Part shown: one piece after another, positions 35,400-44,530 of the stretch
How the letters are laid out: each line of letters begins with the position of its first letter
How positions within the stretch are numbered: position 1 is the stretch's first letter
NCBI GenBank assembly: GCA_022478985.1
Contig: JAKSZP010015918.1
Coordinates: 1-64,000 of the forward strand
Reading direction: 5' to 3'
Source: Massospora cicadina
Taxonomy: Eukaryota > Entomophthoromycota > Entomophthoromycetes > Entomophthorales > Entomophthoraceae
DNA: 64,000 nt
Notes under the pieces: model-generated
Databases searched by the model: none
What the model was told of the DNA's origin: nothing
What the model saw: only the letters and a program-made list of their open reading frames with translations
Made by a program: the position numbers and the translations under genes

Positions 35400-36700
35400 A
35401 TAGCGTATAAAGATGAGATAAGAAAACTGGATGGAGTTGGCAACCATTAGTAAGAACGCCCTGAACTCAGCGGATCATCGAGAATTTGCAGCCTTGGAAG
35501 AAAGAGTTGCCAAGATGGAGGAAGGGATTGATAATATTGCGTGTTAAGGGAATGAGTTACTTGGAAAAGTAACATCATTAAAGAGAAAGAAGGGGTCTCA
35601 CTTGATAAAGCTTATTTCTGAAAACAGAGCGTGAAGTGTATTACGTTCATTTAAGAGCTTTCAGTTCTTATATTGAGCTGCTGATTAAACAGGTCAAGGA
35701 GTTAAAACTCACAAATGCAATTGTGAGCCATATGCGGCAACTGATGCTGAAGAGAAACTCTTTGTACAATAATTGATAAGTTGCTACCCCAAGAAACAAC
35801 CTTCCGCTTTTACCACTATTTTGGAGATGACGCCCAAAATCACTCCCCAAGTGAGCCAAGTAGACGATCCTAGAGAGGTAACTAGAGAAACCTTGGAGGA
35901 ATTCAAGGCATAATCAAAGCTGCTGACTTTCCATCGGGATGATGCCCCAGCATTTTTCTGATTGTTTGATATGAAATGTACAGATATGGCGATTGTCAAA
36001 AAGCATTGACAGTTATGAATTGCCTAGATACCAATTGTCAAAATCTAGTTTTGCCCCACCTGGAGGGGGACAGATGGTCATATGCAGAGGCCAAAGCAGC
36101 CATTATGAAGGAATTTGGAAGCCCAATATGCATATTGAAGCGCAAACAAGAGTTTATGGGAAACCAATTCCATAAAGATGAATCTTAAGCAAGCTTCGTT
36201 GATCGTTTCTACCAGGAATCGCAAATCCTGATTGGAGAAAAGGTACTGGATGACTTCAATGCAAGAATTGTATTACAAGAGGCCCTTTGGCCCTACCACG
36301 ATTTACATCAAATAATGTCTTCCATATTTGCAACGGAAATTACTACCTCTCAGATGGTTGATAATTTGAAATCTTGGGAGTAACCTTCGATGCCCCAAAC
36401 AGAAGTTTCAAATCAAGCCCAGTATGAAACGTAAATCCCATGAAGGGGAACGAGGGTGCTAAAGAGATGAAAAACCAAACCGTGCTGGGGAATAAACCCA
36501 AAGACTCCAGATGGATTAATAAGAAAGAGAAAGTCTGTTACCAATGCGGAGGAAAGGGACACTTTGCTGTAAATTGTAAGAAGTCCAAAATCAAATCAAC
36601 GTGGTCCAAGCGAAAGAGTCTGCAACTGCAAAGGAGTCAGGAAAAGGAACCGCAGCCTAGATGGGGAACAGTCTAGGGCTGCGGAGAAGCCTGTTCCTCC
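35400..36700 (+). pseudogene. Element B gag (broken)
   Basis: The likely N-terminus is MELATISKNALNSADHREF (35433), with coiled-coil-like EERVAKMEEGID. A capsid region follows at about 35976-36300 (GDCQKALTVMNCLDTNCQN, KQEFMGNQFHKDES, FVDRFYQESQ). A well-preserved zinc knuckle CYQCGGKGHFAVNC (C-x2-C-x4-H-x4-C) lies at 36537-36578 and binds the packaged RNA. Stops at about 35545, 35635 and 36188 and frame changes make it non-functional. Element C gag aligns along its length. Confidence 0.8.
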
Positions 36701-38080
36701 CAATATAATGCACCAGGAAATTAATATCAGTGATCTCTTTGTGGATGAAGATGTACAGGATCAACTGTATCAAGTGGTCAATTTGGACGTGAACGTGGTA
36801 ACAAGATCTGGGGCAAAGGGGATTAACACCGAGATAATCAAAGAAATTTCCTAGCCATACGCCTGACAACAAGTGGACAATTTTTGAGCTGCAGATAATC
36901 CTGAAGAATTGACTGAAGTCTAATTAGATGAGGCAAACCTGTTAATCCCCCTCAGCGTGATAAAGGATCGTTTCCTGACTTATTGGTGCAGATCATTCAC
37001 ACCCTCAATTCAGCTAATAACACTGCTATACACTCAGTAAACACTATCTTACAATACTCCAAGTGTAAATATATAGATATACTAGTGAATTGAGTCAGGT
37101 GAGGGCGTTTGTTGACAGAAGAGCGCCCATTAATATTGTCTTGATCAAGCTGGTGAAGAGGATGAAGATCTCGCCTGTATTGGAGCATAGAAAGGAGTAC
37201 AGGACAGCTGGGCAGAATACCATTATCTCATGTGGAGCGTATAGCGCTATGCCACTTTTATTTGGATCCTTGGTGGTATCTGTGCCAGCAATAGTTTTGG
37301 CTTCCAAAACTATGACATTCTTATCAGAACGGAATTTCTATGGAATTACGGAGTTAAATGTAACTTTAAGGATAATATATTGACCATATTGGGTCAGACG
37401 TTACCATTGGTCTATCAGAAGGATGGGGAAGCTCCACTGAATAGAAGAAATATCTTCATCAATTTGATAATTAATGATGGCATTGTCTTGATTCAATACC
37501 AACTAGTTGGCCGGAAGTGATGAGAAATGCTGATGGAAATCCTAGAAAATTGGGGAATTCCACTGAGGATCAAGAATGCGAAAACCATAATGCTGGGATC
37601 ACAAATGATAGTTGACATGAGGTTGACATTAGAGATACTGGAGATGCTTTATGGGGAAGTTGGAAGCCCTAGGAATAAGTCCAGAGTAGAGCCTTGGGTG
37701 GCTCCTGGAATAAAAATGCTGGTCCATGGAGAAATTCGAGTTCTCATGGCGAATTTAAGTAGAAACCAATGATATTGAGAAGAATAAGATCGTCACATTT
37801 TTTCATTAATCTCAATGGCTGAGCTGAGAAAAATCCACAGTTTTGGGACCCTTGATGAGATGGGATTACCCGCTGGAGTAACTGAGAGTATCAACCCATT
37901 AGTTGATTGTGTACAACTCTCTGATCTGATGGAAGGACAGCAAGAGGAGGCGCTCAAATTGTTTGAAAAATATTGGGAAGTATTTACCCAGGACGACCAT
38001 GATTTGGGATGCGTGAGAGATGCGATCCACAAATTTTATACTGGGGAAAATTTGCTTATCAGGATGAAACCAATTCGATG
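36700..38080 (+). pseudogene. Element B protease and pol linker
   Basis: Protease at 37100-37170: FVDRRAPINIVLIKLVKRMK, in which the D-S/T-G-A active site has become D-R-R-A. MPLLFGSLVVSVPAIVLASK follows, then SERNFYG (family YDILI...EFL). The linker continues 37527-37772 (VHGEIRVLMANL) and 37815-38081 (MAELRKIHSFGTL ... TQDDHDLGCV), the last 88 codons uninterrupted. This order equals that of element A (11050-9947, minus strand). Confidence 0.8.
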
Positions 38081-39390
38081 ATTGAAGGCAGCCAAAGTGG
38101 TTGTGGAAGAAAAAGTCAGCAAACTAGTAAAGAATGGGCTTCTAATTCCATTGTCAAGTCCTTGGGCGAGTTTAATTCTTATCATGAAGAAGAAGGATGG
38201 CTCTAATCAGGTGGTGATCAATTATTAGAAGCTGAATAAGATTATGAGGTAGGATTTTTATCCCCTACTAAGAAATGATGATGCACTAGATTGATTTGGA
38301 GAAGCGAAGTAGTTCTCTATGATGGATCTGATATTGGGATATTGGCAAATCAATTTTCCAATAGAAGATCAAGATAAATGCGTGATTATTACTGCACAGG
38401 GGCTATATAAAATGACAAGAATGCTTCAGTGTCTGTGCAATGCGCCAGCGACGTTCCAGAGGGCCATGGATGCTATAATAAATGACTTGAAGTTGTCATG
38501 CATCCTGGTACACTTGGATGATATCAATGTGTTAGTAGGACGTTTACTGACCATTTGAACCACTTGGAGGAAGAGTTTAAGAGATTATCTTCGGCCAACA
38601 AGAAGATTAGGCCGAGGAAAAGTCACTTTTTTAAAAAGAATTGGAATATCTGGGATTTGTGATCAACTCTAGTGGATTTCAGCCACAAGCTTAGAAGATC
38701 GAAGCCATAGAGTGAATGTCTGTGCCAAAGAGCGTCTGAGATATCAAAGTGTTCCTTGGAATGGTTGGAAACTATAGAAGATTTATTCAGGATTTTTCCA
38801 GAATCACCAATCCCTTATTCCATTGTTGAAGGATCCAAATAAAGGATTCATTTGGAATGAAGAAGCATAGAAATTCTTCGATGAGTTATGCCAGTACTTG
38901 AAAGATTCTCTAATTATGAAATGCCAAAATTTCAATTGGGATTTTTTTATACAAACTGATGCTTTGTTAACGGTGATCAGCTTCATATTAAGCCAAGTAG
39001 ATGAACTTGGGGATGAACATCAGGTGGCATATAAGAGATGGACACTCTCAGCCGCTGAGAAGAACTACACCATAACTGAGTGTGAATGCCTTGTGGCCAT
39101 TTATGCCTGTAAACAGTTTTGGGTGTACATCCACGGAATGCACTTCAAAATGGTGGTAGACCACTCCTTGTTGCATTGGCTTCACAATTTGCGAGAACCA
39201 GAAGGATTACTATCCCAATGGGAATTGAAGTTACAGGCTTATGATTATGAGATTGTCCACCGAGCAGGGGATTCTAACCAGAATGAAGATAGCTTGTTGA
39301 GGTTACCAATAGTCCAGATGGTATACCAGCAGGAGGATGACTTATTCCAGAGAATGGTCGATGGAAAAGTCAGAAACAAGCCTTAAGAAA
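38081..39390 (+). pseudogene. Element B reverse transcriptase and RNase H
   Basis: Reverse transcriptase: SPWASLILIMKKKDGSNQVV (about 38155-38215), MDLILGYWQINFPIEDQDK (38322-38378), CLCNAPATFQRAMD, and active site HLDDIN at about 38511-38528 (YxDD with His for Tyr). RNase H runs 38898-39386 as one open frame of 162 codons: TDALLTVISFILSQVDE, AAEKNYTITECECLVAIYAC, DHSLLHWLHNL, VHRAGDSNQNEDSLLRLP. Several stops lie between 38222 and 38900. Confidence 0.85.
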
Positions 39391-39399
39391 TCCAAGGTG

Positions 39400-40566
39400 C
39401 ACTTCAAAAAGCGATGAAAAATATTAAGACCATGGATGGATAAGTTTTTAAGACGATCAATGGGAAGCAGTTACTTTTCCAAAGCCTTTGGAAAGAGCAA
39501 CTATTGTTCAAGCTGGTAATAAGGTTGTCAGGCATGGAGGCCTGAGAAAAACAACCGATCATATTTGCCAGACTACTACTGGGAGTCAATCAACTATGAT
39601 GTCGCCAACTATCTAGCTTGTTGCATGGAGTGCCAGCTGCACAAGCCACATAAGAATATAACTGGATACTGACTGGTCCACCCTGGATTTGCTTGGCATA
39701 TAGTGTCCATTGATTTGATGGGACCGCCGATGATGAGCACAGGGGTAGTCAAATATATAATAGTTTTTATTGATCATCTGACTTAATGGGTCAAGACAAA
39801 GGCTCTAACAAAAGTAGATGCTACCATTAATGCGAAGTTCATCCTAGATCAAGTAGTATACTGACATGGAGGCCCGCAAGTCCTGCTGAGTGATAATGGG
39901 ACAAATTTTATGTCTCATGTGATCCCACAGTTAATTAAAATAATGGGGATCAGAGGAGTCATGTCTGTACCCTACTGGCTGGAGACAAACAGACTGATAG
40001 AACAAGTGAATGGAATACTGGCCATGACGCTGAGGAAGCTGGTCACAGGAAAAACTTCTGTGTGGGGAACATACATGAGTTTAGTGACATTTGACTACAA
40101 TATCAGTCATCATACTGCAATGGGAAAAATGCCATTTGAATTGCTATATGGGAGGAAGGCATGTTGCCGCCAATCTTATATTGATTGGTGGAACCAACAT
40201 TGGGGATGAGTGCTGAGCAGTACCTGAACTGATTGATAAAAATATACTGATCAAAATGCAATTGCAATCATTCAATACTACTTTGAAGAAAAGGATAAAA
40301 GCAAAAATGACAGACGATAAGAACTGACCAGCCTTATCAGAATACTGAATAGGTAAAGAGATGCCTATTATGATATGCATATTTTCAGGAGAAAAAACAA
40401 ATTGAATGTTGTGGTCAGGTCCATTTGAGATTATCGCTAATATAGAGGCGGATGCTTATCCATCAAGAACCTCTTGGATGGAAGGGTAGTAAATTGAATC
40501 TATGCTAAGTATTTAAAGCAATGGATCGAGGAAAAAATAATAAAAGAGTTCCTGAAGGACCGCTGA
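39400..40566 (+). pseudogene. Element B integrase and pol C-terminus
   Basis: Zinc-binding part with HGG-LRKTTDHIC and CCMECQ (about 39530-39640). The D,D35E core has SIDLMG (about 39708), LLSDNGTNFMSH (about 39886-39920) and LIEQVNGILA (about 39995-40020). YHPQTNG is replaced by PYWLETNR, a change shared with element C. FDYNISHHTAMGKMPFELLYG follows at 40090-40150. The C-terminus AKYLKQWIEEKIIKEFLKDR ends at TGA 40564-40566, inside the first of the repeated stem-loop motifs. Confidence 0.85.
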
Positions 40567-40760
40567 ACCTTAAGTTGGTTATGTCCTAATAATTTGGTCA
40601 AGTACAAAAAAGGACCTCTGAACCAATCTAGATGGTTAAGTCTTAAAATAGTAAGACCTCTAAACTAAAGAAAACTGGTAGGTCTAAGTATACCTAGGAT
40701 CCATTTTGGAGGAATAAAATAAAAAGATGGACCGCTGAACTGAAACAAGGTCAAATATCA
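40557..40760 (+). repeat. Array of four GGACCKCTGAACC stem-loop units
   Basis: Degenerate 13-mers at 40557-40569, 40612-40624, 40654-40666 and 40729-40741. Each is followed by a complementary arm: GGAC...AACC pairs with GGTT...GTCC in unit 1, AACCA with TGGTT in unit 2, AGACCT with AGGTCT in unit 3. Three units are recognisable at the same place in element C (52281-52425, reverse complement). Unit 1 contains the pol stop codon. A role in RNA 3'-end or translation control is inference. Confidence 0.6.
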
Positions 40761-40862
40761 TAAAAAAAAGAAGAAAAAAATATTTGTTTGTAAAATTATT
40801 ATAAAAAAAGGTGAATAGAAACTTCATAGAAAGACCAATATATTTTTATATTTTTTTATTTT

Positions 40863-42033
40863 TTATTGATTATCCTCAATTTGGGGATGATTTCGCCTAT
40901 GTTGCCTCTTCGGGAAGGGAGGATGGAACGCAGTAGGAATAAATAACCTGTTGAAATCCTTGTGAGATCAGACGCTAGAGAGGGCTAGACCTACATGAAA
41001 CCAAGTTCATTGAGCATATGCAGATCCCTGCGAGAAATTAACTAGGGAAGGGAATTTGAGATGTCAGAAGAAGCTAAATAAAATACCCCAGAGTGGTGAG
41101 GGAAGCAACAGAATATAAAGAGGCAGTTGGCAAATAACCTCAAGTAATCCTAATATGGTACCAGAGCTGGAGGATTGGTCTTGGGCACTTGCCAATGGGC
41201 TTCGTCAAGAGCACTGGACATATGGGCTGGCAACAAACAAGGGATACTAGATGATGGTTGCCAAATCATTTCCCCTGTAAAAGCTATCAGTGGAAGATAC
41301 CAATGGGATGTTCCAGAAATGAGATAGTTGTGCAAGAAGCGAATGGCATCCTGCAAGCGATGACTACAAGCTTCTCAGAAGGTGAAGCAGAAAGAGCTAT
41401 GTAAACTGAGAGAGGCTGGAAGCTTCATGTCCCAACTTTAAAGAACTTTGCCGGCAAAGCAAAGAGCATAGGCTGAGATATCCCAATCTAGGTTGTTTTC
41501 AAGATTGGAAGAATTCAGAGCTATGGACAAAGACTAAGTGACTTGGGCCCTTAATTCTGCATATGGGAGTTCAAGATGTATGCTGTTTCTGATGGTGAGT
41601 TTGGTGGCCAAGACTACTGTCTTGTAATTTTGACTGAGTTGGAAGAGGAACTCTGGAAGCAAGTCCAATCCAGCGAGGAATGAATGCTTGAGAGCAAAGG
41701 GCATTACTTCAAAGGTTTGATGTGATGTTAGGAGTACCTGAAAAAGGAGCTTAATCCAGGAAAGTCTCGAAATTTAACTCTGGAATTGATTACAGAGGAA
41801 TAATTGGCTACAAGTCATTCGAGATTATTGCTAACCTGGTTTCAGCGGGGTTGGTTACTGTTTCTGGTAATAGCATGGAGGTCTAGCCACTGGTACTTGA
41901 CTAGGAGTATGCGTCCTGGAAGGACCATAGAAAGGTTCTATCACGCAGAAAAACTCATCCTTTGGAAGAGCTGAAGATTTTGATCAGACAAACTATTGAG
42001 CAGCTGTTGGTACCACAATTCGGAATTTGACAT
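40863..42033 (-). pseudogene. Antisense reading region of element B, about 390 codons, unknown function
   Basis: I do not recognise this protein. It is encoded opposite to gag-pol, between pol end and 3' LTR. The ATG at 42033 gives MSNSELWYQQLLNSLSDQNL. Later blocks, in changing frames, include TVTNPAETRLAIISND, DLLPEFLFQLSQNYKT, DISAYALCFAGKV, RLQDAIRFLHNYLISG, LDEAHWQVPKTNPPALVPY, then SAYAQ-TWFH and PKRQHRRNHPQIEDNQ before TAA at 40863. The same blocks in the same order occur in element C (50997-52170); total lengths are 1171 and 1174 bases. The basic C-terminus could be a nuclear or nucleic-acid-binding tail. This copy has several stops and frameshifts. Confidence 0.65.
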
Positions 42034-42078
42034 ATATGAGCTGGACAAGAAGGGGGATGTTGGACTTATATGATAGTC

Positions 42079-42094
42079 AACATTATGCACTCTG
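42079..42094. repeat. Left target-site duplication of the SINE
   Basis: AACATTATGCACTCTG, exactly repeated at 42335-42350. Confidence 0.9.
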
Positions 42095-42334
42095 GGTTTG
42101 ATTCCCGCCCTTCGCACAACAATCGGGGTGCCAGCTGAAGAAAGCTATTGGCGGTTAGTAGGTATAATAACACGAAAACCTTACCCATGACATAACCAGA
42201 AAAATCTGAGTCCTGATCCGGAGGTGAAAAAAAACTTTCTACGACAGAGTTGACCCTGCTCAGGTTTCATGTCAATACTTTCTCTATTTCAGTAATGTCC
42301 GTCCCCTGGTCAGCTTGCCTCAAATAAATAAATA
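42095..42334 (+). mobile_element. SINE, 240 bp, with pol III B box and LINE tail
   Basis: Bounded by an exact 16-bp duplication. It begins GGTTTGATTCC (42095-42105), matching the tRNA pol III B box GGTTCGANTCC at 10 of 11 positions; no A box is present, so it is probably 5'-truncated. The body (about 42106-42295) is unrelated to the LINE, but the end (42296-42334) carries the LINE tail signature and AATAAATAAATA. This is the usual layout of a SINE mobilised by its partner LINE. It sits just upstream of the antisense reading region of element B. Confidence 0.8.
42296..42334 (+). other. LINE-type 3' tail of the SINE
   Basis: TGTCCGTCCCCTGGTCAGC then CCTCAAATAAATAAATA; nearest to the half-LINE tail at 32014. 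Confidence 0.8.
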
Positions 42335-42350
42335 AACATTATGCACTCTG
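42335..42350. repeat. Right target-site duplication of the SINE
   Basis: Exact copy of 42079-42094. Confidence 0.9.
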
Positions 42351-42578
42351 AAATCAATTAAGTTCCAATTTTGGAGAAATTAATCTCAAAATTAATGGGA
42401 TAAGCTCTCTAGAGAAGAATAAAGAATGATATGAAACAAAAGGTTATGAGAAGAAAATAACAAGGGCGAACATAAATGAGCACTCCTAATTGGGCCATGA
42501 AAAGAACATAAATGACAAGAGTCTCCTGTCAAGGATGAGGAGAAAATCAGGAAATTGAGGACTTTGGACCAAGAATCC

Positions 42579-42893
42579 TTAATATGACAGTGGGTCATAT
42601 GCCATGACAGGGGGAAAACTGAAACCTGGAATTAATATTGTCACAGGTAAATCAATTATCCTAGAATGACAGAAGGTTGTGAGGAACATACTCTGAGTAG
42701 GTGGTAGTGAGGAGGAAGAGAAAGAGAGCTGCATGTTGATTGTCTTCCTAAGCAGCGTCGAGTACTGATAATCATATTCCACTTGAGCAAATGAAGTATT
42801 TGACCAAGTTTCCAAAGCAGTGTTCTCCTGCCCCTGTCCTTTTCTTGCTGGAAATCTATGCAAGAGGGTGGATGTGTTGGGATTTTTGCCCAT
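42579..42893 (-). pseudogene. Upstream antisense segment of element B (starts inside 3' LTR)
   Basis: A 104-codon uninterrupted minus-strand frame begins MGKNPNTSTLLHRFPARKG inside the LTR end and runs into the internal region (SFAQVEYDYQYSTLL, LSFSSSSLPPTQS). Element C has the same ATG and similar text at 50399-50700 (FPARKGPGHESTTLDTQ, SLAQVEYDPQY, LSSSSSSLSPTQS). It could be a separate small protein or a first exon of the downstream antisense region. Unknown function. Confidence 0.5.
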
Positions 42894-44030
42894 ATTTCCA
42901 GCTGGCTAAATTATCAGGGATTGCTAGGGGATAATTCCCTGATGCGAGGTAAATTAAATATTGGTTAACTCTTATTTTGGGGTAACTATGTTTGGAGGAT
43001 TTTAGGTTATTCGCCTAGTCAGATCCATTTGGGATTGATCTGTATTAATGCTTAAGATCTCGTTGGGCAGAGTTTTCAACAAAATAGGGGCATCTGATAA
43101 TTGATTAACTATCAGGTTTACTTATTGGGATCAGTCAGGTTTCATCAGCGACCAATTGGGAATTTAAGGAGTAAGTTGCAAGTTGAGTGATGCTGCCTGC
43201 AACTAGGTAATCAATCAGTTGGTTTGCGACCTTCCTTAATGGGTAAAAAGTCCTAACCTAAGAAGGTCGCTTGCCAAATATTGTTGGTTCAATTGGATTG
43301 AGAGGAAAATGTTAGGGACACGTTTTCAACTCTTTCCGTTTTAGGTCTCAAGGATGTTCAAAGACATAATCCTATCCAGGATAGAGAAGACCATCGCTGT
43401 TGAGATGAGTATGGGTAATTCAATGGCAATGGCTGCCATTTCATCGAGGAGGTGCCAACTGATGGTTGGGCGCCAAATTCCCCACTATAAATTCTCTAGA
43501 ATTAGCTAATAAAATAATCATAATTTTCCAGATCATAATTTACCATATCACAAATTATCAGATCACTTTTACTAGAGTATTAGCTTAGTAAACTTTAATA
43601 GAATTTATTAGTTCTATTCTTTCTCAGGGATATTATTGCTGTGTTCAATAATTGGGAGAAGATTTACAATAAATAGTAAGGATCTGAGTGGGGATCCAGA
43701 GAAGAAGCTGAATCAAATCTGGGGTTGCTGCCAACTGTGTGTCATAAAGAGAAACTGTAAACAGGGATCTAAGAGTAGATTGAGTCAGGCGTACAATAGA
43801 AAATTACTATTTAAGACATCATAAGATTTTTAAGAGGAAATACTTGCTGAGCGTTGGACTGAAATCTAATACTTTCATTCAACTATGAATAATAGTCGCC
43901 ATACTATTATCAAATCATTACATCAACTACTATACAACATGGAGAATTGCACAAAACCCAAACCTGTGCAATTGATATTTATATAGGGTTTATTGGCCGA
44001 GAATAATCAGGAAACTTATAAATTTTTACA
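42875..44030 (+). repeat. 3' LTR of element B
   Basis: Starts TGTTGGGATTTTTGCCC after the purine-rich AAGAGGGTGGATG, ends AATTTTTACA. Confidence 0.85.
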
Positions 44031-44509
44031 CTAGAATTTACAAAAACAAATCTACCACACATGATCCTACCAACCAACGATCATTCTACTCAGGGGATGT
44101 ACCCAATCTCAGGCCAAATCCTCACAACAATGTTTACAATCCATCACTGGACCAAAAACGGAAATGTAGGAAGATTAGGGCATTGTAAAGAAGACTGATT
44201 CACCAAATATCTCCAAGAGGCCTTGGTGCATATTATGAGAGGATGTGTATTAGAACAGGTACAAATGTGGTATGAATAATAAGGATATCAAATTCATTGT
44301 AAACCTTTAGCTTTTACTAAGAAGGATCTATACTGATAGCAGTACCCAACGAGACTGCAATGGATTTAAGCACTTATTTTCAACAAATGCATATTTTTTG
44401 TAGCAATCTTTACGTTTATTTCATGGTATACTATCCTTATACAGTCATATTTGTTTGCGTGCAACGTTATCTGTGCAGATCTTCTCTAGTTGTAACACTG
44501 ATTGCAACA
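44031..44509 (+). repeat. 5' LTR of Gypsy element D (left part missing)
   Basis: Matches 60573-61190, ending GATTGCAACA in both. About 330 bases of the left side are missing at the B junction, and about 150 GC-richer bases present in the 3' LTR are absent here. Confidence 0.75.
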
Positions 44510-44512
44510 TTC

Positions 44513-44530
44513 TGGTGCTCAATTTTAAGC
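44513..44530 (+). other. Primer-binding site of element D
   Basis: TGGTGCTCAATTTTAAGC, three bases after the LTR. Its first nine bases equal the site of A, B and H; the rest differs, by mutation or because another tRNA is used. Confidence 0.6.

Larger units (their letters stand above)
34205..44030 (+). mobile_element. Full-length Gypsy element B
   Basis: A 9.8-kb Ty3/Gypsy element with two 1.15-kb LTRs (TGTTGG...TTTTACA), PBS, gag, protease, RT, RNase H, integrase and a 2.3-kb region between pol and 3' LTR holding an antisense reading region and a SINE. LTR ends differ by about 20-25 percent by eye. The flanks do not match (ACACC left, CTAGA right): left is element E, right is the LTR of element D. 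Confidence 0.85.

Noticed and set aside
42095..42170. Possible tRNA gene suggested by the B box
   Set aside because: No A box, no acceptor pairing, and the segment is enclosed by a 16-bp target duplication with a LINE tail, so it is a SINE.
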